A stretch of DNA of 64,000 nt from Streptomyces odontomachi (lineage in GTDB: Bacteria > Actinomycetota > Actinomycetes > Streptomycetales > Streptomycetaceae): NCBI RefSeq assembly GCF_024435355.1, contig NZ_JAMJWG010000008.1:248001-312000 (forward strand), read 5' to 3'. The position numbers were made by a program, and so were the translations under genes. The notes beneath the pieces are model-generated. The model was given only the letters and a program-made list of their open reading frames with translations, searched no databases and was not told where the DNA came from. Shown here piece by piece: positions 40,579 through 48,956 of this stretch; the first letter of the stretch is position 1; each line of letters begins with the position of its first letter.

Positions 40579-42134
40579 GGGGCGTCCACCTCCCGGACGG
40601 GGCTGTCGGGGCCCTCGGGGCCGGCGGACGCGGTGCCGGGCACGGGAGGCGTGCCCGTCCAGCCCGGCGCGAGGTGCAGGGCGGCCCATCCGGCGGCGTC
40701 GAGTGCGGCCAGCCGGTCGGCCTGGGCGCGGGTGGGCGGGGCGGCGAGGTCACCGGGGACGGTCAGGACGGCGGCGGCCGTCAGGTGCCCGTGCCGGACC
40801 CGGTCCCGCACCGGCAGACCGCGCAGGGTGGCCGAGAGGAACCCGGCGGCGAAGGCGTCTCCGGCGCCCACCGGGGCCACCACGTCCACACGCAGGGCCG
40901 GCACGAAGGTGACGGTGTCCGGCGGCGGGGGCACCCCCGCGCCTTCGGTGTCTTGGGTGCTCTTGGCGCCTTCGGTGTCTTGGGTGTCCTTGGCGCCTTC
41001 GGCGCCTTCCGGGTGGTGGAAGACGGTGACGCCGGTGGAGCCCTGCTTGACGACGAGGACACCGGGCTCGGGGAGTGCGGCGCGGACGGCGTCGGGGCCG
41101 CCCGTGACGCCCCACAGCGCATGCGCCTCGTCGTCGCCGACGAAGACGACGTCACAGCGGCGGGCCAGGTCACGCAGCACGTCACCGGGGTCGTCGCCGG
41201 CGCGCCACAGGCCCACGCGGTGGTTGACGTCGAAGGAGAGCAGCGGACGGTGCACCCGATCCCGGTCGGTGTCCCGGCCGACGTCCCGGCCGGTCAGATC
41301 ACGCAGCAGGGCACGGCAGTCCGGGGAGAGGGCGGCGGTGATCCCGGTGAGGTGCAGGACCCGGCCGGAGCGCAGCACGTCGGCGGGCATGTTCGCGCAC
41401 GACATGGCGGAGGCGGCCGACCCGGCACGGTAGTAGACGACTTCGGAGGCCGCTGCCGCGGGCAGCACCGCGGAGGCGTCCGTCGCACCGCCCGCGGCGG
41501 CATCCGTCGCACCCCCCGGGGCGGCATCGGATGCGCCACCCGCCGCGTACCCGTCCACCGGCTCCCTCGCGGACTCCTGCGCGGACCCCTCTGCGGGCTC
41601 CTGCGCGGGCTCCTGCGCCGGCTGGAGGACCCGTTCGCCCGCGGTCCTGAAGTAGATGCCGGTGGGGCGCTGCGGGTCGCGCTGGACCGCGCGGGTGTCG
41701 ACGCCGTAGGAGCCGATCGTGTCGACCAGGTACTCCCCGAACCCGTCCGCACCGACCCGGCTCACCCAGGCGACGCGGTGCCCGGCGGCGGCGAGTCCGC
41801 AGGCGACGTTCGACTCGGCTCCGCCGATGGCGCGCTCGAAGGACGGCACGTCGGCGAGGCGGCCTGGCCTGGAGGGCAGGAAGGTGACCATGGACTCGCC
41901 GAGGGTGACCACGTCGAACCGGTCGGCGTCCGCGCCGGTGGCGGCCGGGCGGCCCGCCGTGGCTCGCGGGTGGCCCTGCGCTGCTCCGGAGCCCGGCCCG
42001 GGTCGGGCGCCCTGCCCCGCTCGGGGGCCCTGCTCCGGTCGTCGGTGGTCGGCCGGCGGTGCCGGTCGGGACGGGACGGTGCCGGGCTCACCCGTGTCCA
42101 CGGGGTCGGGGACCGCGGCTGTGGAGGCGGTCAC
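40575..42134 (-). CDS. PfkB-family sugar (acid) kinase, 2-keto-3-deoxygluconate-kinase-like
   Basis: 519 residues, far longer than the usual 310-330. The PfkB fold is clear: VVTLGESMVTFLP at about 73, GGAESNVACGLAAAGHRVAWVSRVG, and the catalytic GAGD in VVAPVGAGDAFAAGF. Extra length comes from a 70-residue disordered N-terminus, a 50-residue Gln/Glu/Pro/Ala repeat insertion (about 165-220), a repeated EGAKDTQDTEG insertion near 380-400, and a Pro-rich C-terminus. GTG 42134 has AAGGAG 8-13 bases upstream. The ketodeoxygluconate-kinase-like assignment rests on overall resemblance. It is first in the operon with iclR and ridA, divergent from the D-amino-acid deaminase. Confidence 0.88.
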   Translation of the reverse strand: MTASTAAVPDPVDTGEPGTVPSRPAPPADHRRPEQGPRAGQGARPGPGSGAAQGHPRATAGRPAATGADADRFDVVTLGESMVTFLPSRPGRLADVPSFERAIGGAESNVACGLAAAGHRVAWVSRVGADGFGEYLVDTIGSYGVDTRAVQRDPQRPTGIYFRTAGERVLQPAQEPAQEPAEGSAQESAREPVDGYAAGGASDAAPGGATDAAAGGATDASAVLPAAAASEVVYYRAGSAASAMSCANMPADVLRSGRVLHLTGITAALSPDCRALLRDLTGRDVGRDTDRDRVHRPLLSFDVNHRVGLWRAGDDPGDVLRDLARRCDVVFVGDDEAHALWGVTGGPDAVRAALPEPGVLVVKQGSTGVTVFHHPEGAEGAKDTQDTEGAKSTQDTEGAGVPPPPDTVTFVPALRVDVVAPVGAGDAFAAGFLSATLRGLPVRDRVRHGHLTAAAVLTVPGDLAAPPTRAQADRLAALDAAGWAALHLAPGWTGTPPVPGTASAGPEGPDSPVREVDAP

Positions 42135-42256
42135 GGGGATCGGGCTCCTTGCTGGTCGGCTGGTTGACGGCTGGGGGCGGCCCAGCGGCGCCGGCGGGTC
42201 GTACGGCTCCGTTGACCCGGCGTGCCTGGGATGTTAGACAGCTGTAAGCGACATAC

Positions 42257-42282
42257 GCAACGCATGTTGCACATAATGCAAC
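42257..42282. promoter_or_regulatory. Overlapping palindromes, probable IclR operator
   Basis: GCAAC-GCAT-GTTGC (42257-42270) overlaps GTTGCA-CATAA-TGCAAC (42266-42282). They lie between the divergent kinase and deaminase genes, directly before the deaminase ribosome site. The inverted TTGC/GCAA layout is typical for IclR-family operators, so both operons are likely controlled by the regulator at 39754. Confidence 0.7.
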
Positions 42283-42296
42283 AGTCAGGAGGGTCC

Positions 42297-43748
42297 ATGG
42301 CGTCCGACCGCCCCGCAGACCGTGCCGCAGACCGTCCCACCGGCCGACCCGACCCGGCGGCCCGCAAGGATGCGGGCCAGGCGCACCCGACCGGCCCGGC
42401 ACGGGCGGCCGACCTCGCCGCCCCGGTCACCGCGGCCGCCGCCCGGCTGGCAGAGGAGCGCGTGGACCACCGCTTCCGCGGTCTGCCGCCGGACGCCGAG
42501 GGCCTGACCGTCGGCGAGCTCGCGGCGCAGCGCCGGAACCTCTTCACGGGCGGCTTCACCACCCCCGTCCTGACCCTTTCCGCGGAGCGCCTGGAGCACA
42601 ACCTGGCGCTCATGGAGACGTACTCCACGCGGCACGGCCTGTCGTTCGCACCGCACGGCAAGACCTCGATGGCGCCGCAGCTCTTCGCCCGCCAGATCCA
42701 GCACGGCGCATGGGGCATGTCGCTCGCCGTGCCGCACCAGGTGCGGGTGGCCCGCGCCTTCGGCGTGCCGCGCGTCTTCCTCGCCAACGAGCTGGTCGAC
42801 GCGGCGGCGCTGACCTGGCTCTCCGCCGAGCTGGCCGCCGACCCCGGGTTCCGTTTCATCTGCTACGTCGACTCGGTACGGGGCGTGCAGCTGATGGACG
42901 CCGCGCTCCGGCGTACCCCCGCGGCGCTGGACGGCACCGCACGTCCCGTGGACGTCGTCGTCGAGCTGGGCGCCGGCGAGGGGGCGCGCACCGGCGCCCG
43001 CACGGAGGCGGACTGCATGGCGATCGCGGACGCGGTGGCCGCCGTCGAAACGCTGCGCCTCGTGGGCGTCGCCGGCTACGAGGGCGAGGTGCCGGGCGCC
43101 TCACCGGAGCGGGTGCGGGCCTGGTTGCGCCGGCTCACCGCACTGGCCGCCGACCTCGACCGGGCGAGGCGGTTCGCGGACGGCGCCGGCCGCGTGGCGG
43201 GACCCGACGAGATCGTGGTCAGCGCGGGCGGCAGCGCCTGGTTCGACGCCGTGGCGGACGTCTTCGGGGAGATCGGCGAACTGTCCCTGCCGGTACTCAA
43301 GCTGCTCCGATCCGGCGCCTACGTGTCGCACGACGACGGCCACTACCAGGACGTGACGCCCTTCAACCGGGTCCCCGAGGAGGGCGCGCTGCACCCGGCG
43401 TTCCGGCTGTGGGCACAGGTGGTGTCGCGCCCCGCGGCCGACCAGGCGTTCCTGAACGCGGGCAAGCGGGACGCCGCGTACGACCTGGACCTGCCGATGG
43501 TGCAGGTGGTGCGGGACGCAGGCGGAGGCGAGCAGCGGGCGGCGTCCGGCATCACGGTGCACAAGCTGTCCGACCAGCACGCGTGGCTGCGGACCGGCGG
43601 GGCGGGGTCCGGCTCCGCCGAGCTCCAGGTCGGGGACTGGGTCGGCATGGGGTTGTCGCACCCCTGCACGTCGTTCGACAAGTGGCAGCTGATTCCGCTG
43701 GTCGCGGCGGACGGGACCGTTACGGACTACATCCGCACGTTCTTCTGA
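42297..43748 (+). CDS. PLP-dependent D-amino-acid deaminase (alanine-racemase fold)
   Basis: 483 residues, DSD1/D-threonine-aldolase-like. The first 45 residues are a disordered basic leader. The alanine-racemase barrel contains the PLP lysine in FAPHGKTSMAP (about 122). The C-terminal D-serine-dehydratase-like domain has the metal ligands His and Cys in LSDQHAWL and SHPCTSF. Such enzymes deaminate D-Ser/D-Thr or related D-amino acids through enamine intermediates, which RidA from the divergent operon would clear. ATG 42297 has AGGAGGG 4-10 bases upstream. Substrate not assignable from sequence. Confidence 0.9.
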   Translation: MASDRPADRAADRPTGRPDPAARKDAGQAHPTGPARAADLAAPVTAAAARLAEERVDHRFRGLPPDAEGLTVGELAAQRRNLFTGGFTTPVLTLSAERLEHNLALMETYSTRHGLSFAPHGKTSMAPQLFARQIQHGAWGMSLAVPHQVRVARAFGVPRVFLANELVDAAALTWLSAELAADPGFRFICYVDSVRGVQLMDAALRRTPAALDGTARPVDVVVELGAGEGARTGARTEADCMAIADAVAAVETLRLVGVAGYEGEVPGASPERVRAWLRRLTALAADLDRARRFADGAGRVAGPDEIVVSAGGSAWFDAVADVFGEIGELSLPVLKLLRSGAYVSHDDGHYQDVTPFNRVPEEGALHPAFRLWAQVVSRPAADQAFLNAGKRDAAYDLDLPMVQVVRDAGGGEQRAASGITVHKLSDQHAWLRTGGAGSGSAELQVGDWVGMGLSHPCTSFDKWQLIPLVAADGTVTDYIRTFF

Positions 43749-43860
43749 ACTGCGGCTCACGCCGCTCCCCGTCTGGTGGGGCGTGCCGAACGCGTCGGCG
43801 GCCGGTGGGCCGGGCACGGCAGGTACTGCCCCTCCGGGACGGTGCCGACCCGACGGTCAC

Positions 43861-43966
43861 GTCGTGGCTGATCGCGCAGTTCCCCGCGCCCCTATGGGTG
43901 CGCCGGGGCGCGCCCGGTCCAGGGATGGCGCCGAAGGCGCCTGCTGAGGGGCGCGGGGAACTGCGC
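43861..43966. repeat. Dispersed inverted repeat, second copy
   Basis: Arms 43874-43893 and 43947-43966 are perfect 20-base inverted copies. The 33 bases from 43861 match 28011-28043 with one difference. The surrounding 43749-44043 has no gene. A hairpin here could limit read-through from the deaminase into the deacylase gene. Confidence 0.8.
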
Positions 43967-44043
43967 GGGCAACCGCCACCCGCCGCTGGTCCGGCAACGA
44001 CGCAAACAACCCCTCCGGGACGGAAAAGGCGCAGGTACAGCCC

Positions 44044-45687
44044 ATGGACCTAGTCATCCACGACACGCTCGTCGTCGACGGCACCGGAACCACCCCGTAC
44101 CGGGCCGACGTCGGCCTGACCGGTGGTCGGATCACCGAGATCCGGCGCGCGGGGGAACCGCGCATCTCCGGCCGTCGTGCACTGAACGCGGCCGGCCTCG
44201 CCCTGGCGCCCGGTTTCATCGACATGCACGCGCACAGCGACCTCGCCCTGCTGCGTGACCCTGACCACCGGGCCAAGGTGGCCCAGGGCGTCACCCTCGA
44301 AGTCATCGGCCAGGACGGCCTGTCGTACGCGCCGGTCGACGACCGCACCCTCGCCGAGGTCGGCCGGGCGATCGCCGGCTGGAACGGCGACGTTCGCAGC
44401 GACCCGGCGATCGACCCGACCTGGCGCTCGGTCGGCGCGTACCTGGACCGCCTCGACCACGGCTTCGACGGCGCCGGCATCGCCGTCAACGCCGCGTACC
44501 TGATCCCGCAGGGCACCGTCCGGATGCTCGCCGTCGGCTGGGAGGACCGCCCGTGCACCCCGGACGAGCTGGCGCACATGCGGCGCCTGGTCGCCGACGG
44601 GATGCGCGAGGGCGCGGTCGGCATGTCGTCAGGGCTGACCTACACCCCCGGCATGTACGCCGAGGACGCCGAGCTGACCGAACTGTGCCGCGTCGTCGCC
44701 CGGTACGGCGGCTACTACTGCCCGCACCACCGCTCGTACGGCGCAGGCGCCCTGGAGGCGTACGAGGAGATGGTGGCCCTCACGCGCACCGCCGGCTGCC
44801 CGCTCCACCTCGCCCACGCCACCATGAACTTCGACGTGAACGAGGGCCGCGCCCCCGACCTGCTCGCGCTCCTCGACGGAGCCCTGGCCGACGGCGCCGA
44901 CATCACCCTGGACACCTATCCGTACACCCCGGGCAGCACCACGCTCGCCGCGATGCTGCCGAGCTGGGCGAGCGCGGGCGGCCCCGAGGCGGTCCTGGAG
45001 CGGCTGCGGGACGACGCCGTGGCCGAGCGGATCCGCCACCACATGGAGGTGCTCGGCTCGGACGGCTGCCACGGCGTGCCGATCGACTGGGACACCATCG
45101 AGATCTCGGGCGTGCAGGACCCGGCACTCGCCGGACACGTCGGGCGGACCGTACGGCAGTCGGCGGCCGACCACGGCGAGCCACCCTGGGCGACGGCACG
45201 CCGGCTGCTGCTGGACGACCGGCTCGGCCCGACGATCCTCCAGCACGTCGGGCACGAGGAGAACGTGCGGCAGATCATGCGGCACCCGGTGCACACCGGC
45301 GGCTCGGACGGCATCCTCCAGGGCGCGAAGCCGCATCCGCGCGCCTACGGCACCTTCCCCAGGTATCTCGGGCACTACGTGCGCGAGTTGGGCGTCCTCA
45401 GCCTTCAGGAGTGCGTCGCCCACCTCACCGCACGTGCCGCCGCCCGGCTCGGCCTGCCCGACCGCGGTCTGGTGCGCCCCGGATACCGCGCCGACCTGGT
45501 GCTCTTCGACCCGGAGACGGTCGCGGCCGGCGCCACGTTCGACGCGCCGCGCACGCCCCCCGTCGGCATCCCCCACGTGCTGATCGACGGGCGTTTCGTG
45601 ATCGAAGACGGGGAGCGCACGGACGTGCTGGCGGGGCGGTCGGTGCGCGGCGCCGCCTTCACGGGCACAGGTGTGCACCGGGCGTAA
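44044..45687 (+). CDS. N-acyl-D-amino-acid deacylase (D-aminoacylase family)
   Basis: A 547-residue amidohydrolase-superfamily enzyme that removes acyl groups from N-acyl-D-amino acids. Family features are PGFIDMHAHSDLALL (metal-binding HxH), VAQGVTLEVIGQDGLS, PLHLAHATMNFD and GGSDGILQGAKPHPRAYGTFPRYLG with the late Asp. The amidohydrolase end domain (RADLVLFDP...TFDAP) is complete. AAAAGG lies somewhat far upstream of ATG 44044. It follows the D-amino-acid deaminase in the same direction, so products could feed that enzyme. Confidence 0.92.
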   Translation: MDLVIHDTLVVDGTGTTPYRADVGLTGGRITEIRRAGEPRISGRRALNAAGLALAPGFIDMHAHSDLALLRDPDHRAKVAQGVTLEVIGQDGLSYAPVDDRTLAEVGRAIAGWNGDVRSDPAIDPTWRSVGAYLDRLDHGFDGAGIAVNAAYLIPQGTVRMLAVGWEDRPCTPDELAHMRRLVADGMREGAVGMSSGLTYTPGMYAEDAELTELCRVVARYGGYYCPHHRSYGAGALEAYEEMVALTRTAGCPLHLAHATMNFDVNEGRAPDLLALLDGALADGADITLDTYPYTPGSTTLAAMLPSWASAGGPEAVLERLRDDAVAERIRHHMEVLGSDGCHGVPIDWDTIEISGVQDPALAGHVGRTVRQSAADHGEPPWATARRLLLDDRLGPTILQHVGHEENVRQIMRHPVHTGGSDGILQGAKPHPRAYGTFPRYLGHYVRELGVLSLQECVAHLTARAAARLGLPDRGLVRPGYRADLVLFDPETVAAGATFDAPRTPPVGIPHVLIDGRFVIEDGERTDVLAGRSVRGAAFTGTGVHRA

Positions 45688-45698
45688 CACCCGTGTTA
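45685..45698. promoter_or_regulatory. Palindrome TAACACCCGTGTTA
   Basis: A 14-base interrupted palindrome that overlaps the deacylase stop codon, 50 bases before the secreted-protein gene at 45749. It is AT-rich for this genome and well placed as an operator of that gene. Confidence 0.45.
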
Positions 45699-45748
45699 GG
45701 CGGGCCGGTTCATGATGGTGCCATCCGAACCACAAGAGAGGATGCGCC

Positions 45749-46432
45749 ATGAACAAGCGGACTCTGGCCCTGGCCGGAGCCACCGTGCTGTGCGCGGGCG
45801 GGATCGCCTTCGCCGCGACAGCGAGCGCCTCGACCCACGGCGCCAGCCCGGTAGCGTCGTCCCAGGGCTCCTCGGACTCCGGTAAGGGCTCCAAGGGCGA
45901 GAAGGGCCCGGACCTTTCGGACCTGCCGAAGGTGCTGCACAGCGAGCAGGTGATGCAGGACCCGAAGACCGGCAAGATCACCACGAAGGACGAGCAGACC
46001 GGCAAGGTGACCTCGGCGTCCGGCTCCAGCGTCACGGTGAAGAGCGCGGACGGCACCACCTGGGTCTGGAAGCTGACGAAGGACACCTCCATCACCACGG
46101 AGAAGTCCGCCAAGGCGAAGGCGTCCGACGTGAAGACCGGCGACTCCGTGCTGATCGCCGGCGACCGCGCCGGCGACACCCGGACGGCCCGCACCCTGAG
46201 CGACCCGGCGACGTCGATCACCAAGGGCGTCGGCGAGAAGCTCCGGAAGCGGTTCGGCTCGGACCTCGACAAGAAGGACCTGGACGACCTGCGGAACAAG
46301 TTCCGCAAGGAGTTCGGCGGCCTGCCGAAGCTGAAGGACCGCCCGGGCATGTCCGGCATGTTCGGCGGCGGCACCTCGTCGTCCGACGGTTCCGCCGGTT
46401 CGGGCGCGACGGACACGGCCGCGGGCGTCTGA
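45749..46432 (+). CDS. Secreted DUF5666-like protein
   Basis: A 227-residue exported protein. The signal peptide is MNKRTLALAGATVLCAGGIAFAATASA. A small beta-barrel-like domain (about 70-155) has GSSVTVKSADGTTWVWKLTKDTSI and GDSVLIAGDRAGDT, resembling DUF5666. A charged C-terminal part (about 165-205, Lys/Asp-rich) and a Gly/Ser tail follow. AGAGGA precedes the ATG. It converges on a two-component system whose signal it may report or whose target it may be; this arrangement is an inference. Confidence 0.75.
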   Translation: MNKRTLALAGATVLCAGGIAFAATASASTHGASPVASSQGSSDSGKGSKGEKGPDLSDLPKVLHSEQVMQDPKTGKITTKDEQTGKVTSASGSSVTVKSADGTTWVWKLTKDTSITTEKSAKAKASDVKTGDSVLIAGDRAGDTRTARTLSDPATSITKGVGEKLRKRFGSDLDKKDLDDLRNKFRKEFGGLPKLKDRPGMSGMFGGGTSSSDGSAGSGATDTAAGV

Positions 46433-46491
46433 CGCACGCTCGGGGGTGCCTGACGCACGCCTGGGGACGCCTGACGCAGGCTGCTGCGCCT

Positions 46492-46524
46492 GGGGATGCC
46501 TGACACACGCGGTCGGGCATCCCC
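46492..46524. terminator. Terminator hairpin
   Basis: A 9-base perfect stem (46492-46500 with 46516-46524) lies after the secreted-protein gene. It closes a run of degenerate GCCTGACGCACGC-type direct repeats at 46430-46510. Confidence 0.7.
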
Positions 46525-46607
46525 GCGGCGGGGCCGGCTTCCTACCCGCACAAGGGCGAGCTGACCCGCACGCCGTCGAATGAGCCGCCCTCACCGGGAA
46601 CCCATGG

Positions 46608-48164
46608 TCACCGGGACCCCATGGGCAGGGAGACCGACATCTCCAGCCCACCGTCCTCCCGGGCCCGTGCCGTGCACGTCCCCCCGTGCGCCGCGGCGAT
46701 CGCCGCCACGATCGACAACCCGAGCCCCACCCCCGTGGGCGGCTTCGCACCGCCCGCCGATCCCGCCGCGCGGGCCGGCGACCCTGACGACGAGCCGGCC
46801 CGCGCGGCCACCCCGGACTCGGGTGGCACCCTGACACCCTCCGCATGTCCGGGTGCCGCCCGAACCCCCGACGCACTCCCCGTACCGGCCCCCGTTTCCC
46901 CTTTCTCCCGCGCCACGGAAACGTCCGGACCCGCCGTCGGCGCCGAAACCGGCGCAGCCGCGGTCACCGCACCCGCGGTGCCCCGCCCCGAGTCGCCGCG
47001 TGGCTCCCCGCCGTACCCCGAGCGTGCGGGGGCCACGCGGTCCGGCGCCAGCCGCCGGAACGGCTGGAAGAGCTCCGCGACCCTCTCCTGCGGGAGCTGC
47101 CGCCCGGAATTGCTCACCAGCAGCGTGACCGACCGGGTGTCACCGCCGCTCGTCACGCCGGTCTCGACGCTGATCCACCCGTCGTCGACGTTGTGCCGCG
47201 CCGCGTTCTGCACCAGGTTCACGGCGAGCCGTTCGACGAGCACGGCGTCGCCGAGCAGCGTGGCGGGCGCAAGGCTGCGTCGCACGCTCAGGCCACGGTC
47301 ACGTATCTCCGTCTCGGCACCGGCCAGCGCCCCCTCCACCGCGGCGGCCAGGTCGACGTCCTGGCGCCGCGCCACACCGGACTGGCTGCGGGCGAGCGTC
47401 AGCAGGCTCTCGATCACGTGCTCATGGCGCTCGGTGGCGGCCCGCAGCCGCACGGCCATGTTCTTCAGCGACTCCTGCGTGGGATTGGCCAGCGCCACGT
47501 CGATGGCGGCGCGTTGCACCGTCAGCGGGGTGCGCAACTCGTGCGAGGCGTTCGCGGCGAACCGCCGTTGCGCCTCGAACGCGGCCGACAGCCGCGCCAG
47601 CATGCCGTCGAAGGTGTCGGCGAGATCCTTCAGCTCCCCGGCCGGCCCCTCGAGATCGATCCGCTCGTCCAGGTTGTGCGTGGACAGCCGCCGGGCCGTG
47701 GCGGTGATCTCGCGCAGCGGCCGCAGCGCCCGCCCCGCCAGCAGCCAGCCGAGCACGACCGCGATCAACGTCGTGATGCCCAACGCGACGGCGGACTGGG
47801 TGAGCAGCTCGTGCAGGGCGTTGGCCCGCTCGGTCTGCTGCGCCTCCCGGATGGCCTGCAAGGGCGACTCCAGGTCGAGCCCCGAGCCCATGCCGAGCCC
47901 CTCCCGGAGCCGTTCCAACCGGTCGGCGTCCGGCAGCCGGGCGGCCGGGGCCCGGCTGATCTGCTGGGCCACCAGGCCGTAGGTGATGGCGAGCAGCACG
48001 GTGCCGGCGATCAGGAACAGCCCGCCGTAGACCGCGGTCAGCCGCAGTCGCAACGAGCCGGGCATCCGCAGCCGCTCGGCCAACCGCCCAGCCCAGCCGA
48101 GCGACGACGCACCGAGCGGCGCGACTCCGGGCGGCGCAGCTCCGGGCGGCGGGGCCCCGGTCAC
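46608..48164 (-). CDS. Sensor histidine kinase with insertion in the ATPase domain
   Basis: A 518-residue classical kinase. There are two membrane helices (about 50-70 and 125-150), HAMP (about 150-200), HisKA (RRFAANASHELRTPLTVQRAAID, His about 217) and HATPase_c. The N-box (VERLAVNLVQNAARHN) and F-box (LFQPFRRLAP) are normal. Then about 95 Ala/Gly/Pro/Ser-rich residues intervene before the G2 box GVGLGLSIVAAIAAAHGG. The D-box is weak (LLVSNSGRQLP). The GTG start at 48164 overlaps the response regulator stop by four bases (GTGA). Ordinary kinases have under 20 residues at that insertion point. Confidence 0.9.
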   Translation of the reverse strand: MTGAPPPGAAPPGVAPLGASSLGWAGRLAERLRMPGSLRLRLTAVYGGLFLIAGTVLLAITYGLVAQQISRAPAARLPDADRLERLREGLGMGSGLDLESPLQAIREAQQTERANALHELLTQSAVALGITTLIAVVLGWLLAGRALRPLREITATARRLSTHNLDERIDLEGPAGELKDLADTFDGMLARLSAAFEAQRRFAANASHELRTPLTVQRAAIDVALANPTQESLKNMAVRLRAATERHEHVIESLLTLARSQSGVARRQDVDLAAAVEGALAGAETEIRDRGLSVRRSLAPATLLGDAVLVERLAVNLVQNAARHNVDDGWISVETGVTSGGDTRSVTLLVSNSGRQLPQERVAELFQPFRRLAPDRVAPARSGYGGEPRGDSGRGTAGAVTAAAPVSAPTAGPDVSVAREKGETGAGTGSASGVRAAPGHAEGVRVPPESGVAARAGSSSGSPARAAGSAGGAKPPTGVGLGLSIVAAIAAAHGGTCTARAREDGGLEMSVSLPMGSR

Positions 48165-48850
48165 CGCACGCGGTACCCCGCGCCCGTGACCGTCTCGATC
48201 AGCTCCGGCTCCCCCAGCTTGCGGCGCAGCCGTGACAGGGTGGTCCGTACCGTGTTGGTGAAGGGGTCGGTGTGCGCGTCCCATACCCGTTCCAGCAGCT
48301 CCTCACTGGTGACGACCGCACCGCGCGCGCCGAGCAGGACCTGCAACATCCCGAACTCCTTGCCGGTGAGCGCGAGGGCGCGCCCGGCGCGCGAGGCGGT
48401 ACGGCGAGCGGTGTCCACGGTGACGTCGCCATGGGTGAGCACCGGAGGCAGCGCGGGCTGCGCCCGGCGGCCCAGCGCCTGGATGCGTGCCACCAGTTCG
48501 GCGAAGGCGAACGGCTTGGGCAGGTAGTCGTCGGCGCCCAGGTTCAGCCCCGCCACACGGTCGTCGATGGTCGACGCGGCGGTGAGCATCAGCACCTTGG
48601 TGTGCCCTCCCGCCGCGCCGGAGCCGCCGGCGGCCGATCCCCACTCCGCCACCAGCGCGCGGCACACGTCGTCGCCGTGCACGACGGGCAGGTCGCGGTC
48701 CAGGACGACGACCTCGTAGCGGTTGACGGCGATCATCTCCAGCGCCTGCGCGCCGTCCTGCGCCTCGTCGACCGCGAAGCCCTGCTCCCGCAGTCCCTGC
48801 GCCACGATCTCCAACAGCTCCACGCTGTCCTCGACGACGAGCACCCGCAC
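48161..48850 (-). CDS. OmpR-family response regulator
   Basis: 229 residues. The receiver domain has VEDSVELLEIV, the phospho-acceptor VVVLDRDLPVVHG and the late Lys in YLPKPF. A winged-helix DNA-binding domain (about 130-229) ends LIETVTGAGYRVR. A short Gly/Ala insertion near 80-90 lies within the receiver. I chose GTG 48850 for GGGGGAAG upstream; GTG 48865 is in frame. It forms an operon with the kinase (4-base overlap). Likely targets include the convergent secreted protein. Confidence 0.92.
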   Translation of the reverse strand: MRVLVVEDSVELLEIVAQGLREQGFAVDEAQDGAQALEMIAVNRYEVVVLDRDLPVVHGDDVCRALVAEWGSAAGGSGAAGGHTKVLMLTAASTIDDRVAGLNLGADDYLPKPFAFAELVARIQALGRRAQPALPPVLTHGDVTVDTARRTASRAGRALALTGKEFGMLQVLLGARGAVVTSEELLERVWDAHTDPFTNTVRTTLSRLRRKLGEPELIETVTGAGYRVR

Positions 48851-48956
48851 GGCGACTTCCCCCACCTCTCCGGCTCTCCGCTCACCCGCCTGACGGCCCG
48901 TGAACCCCGACAGCCTGGCACGGCACCCATAACGGGGGCGTTACAGCCGGACGTTC

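Noticed and set aside
44629..46551. 640-codon minus-strand frame opposite the deacylase and secreted-protein genes
   Set aside because: It is antisense to two well-supported genes and shows no domain; it is a GC-driven shadow frame.
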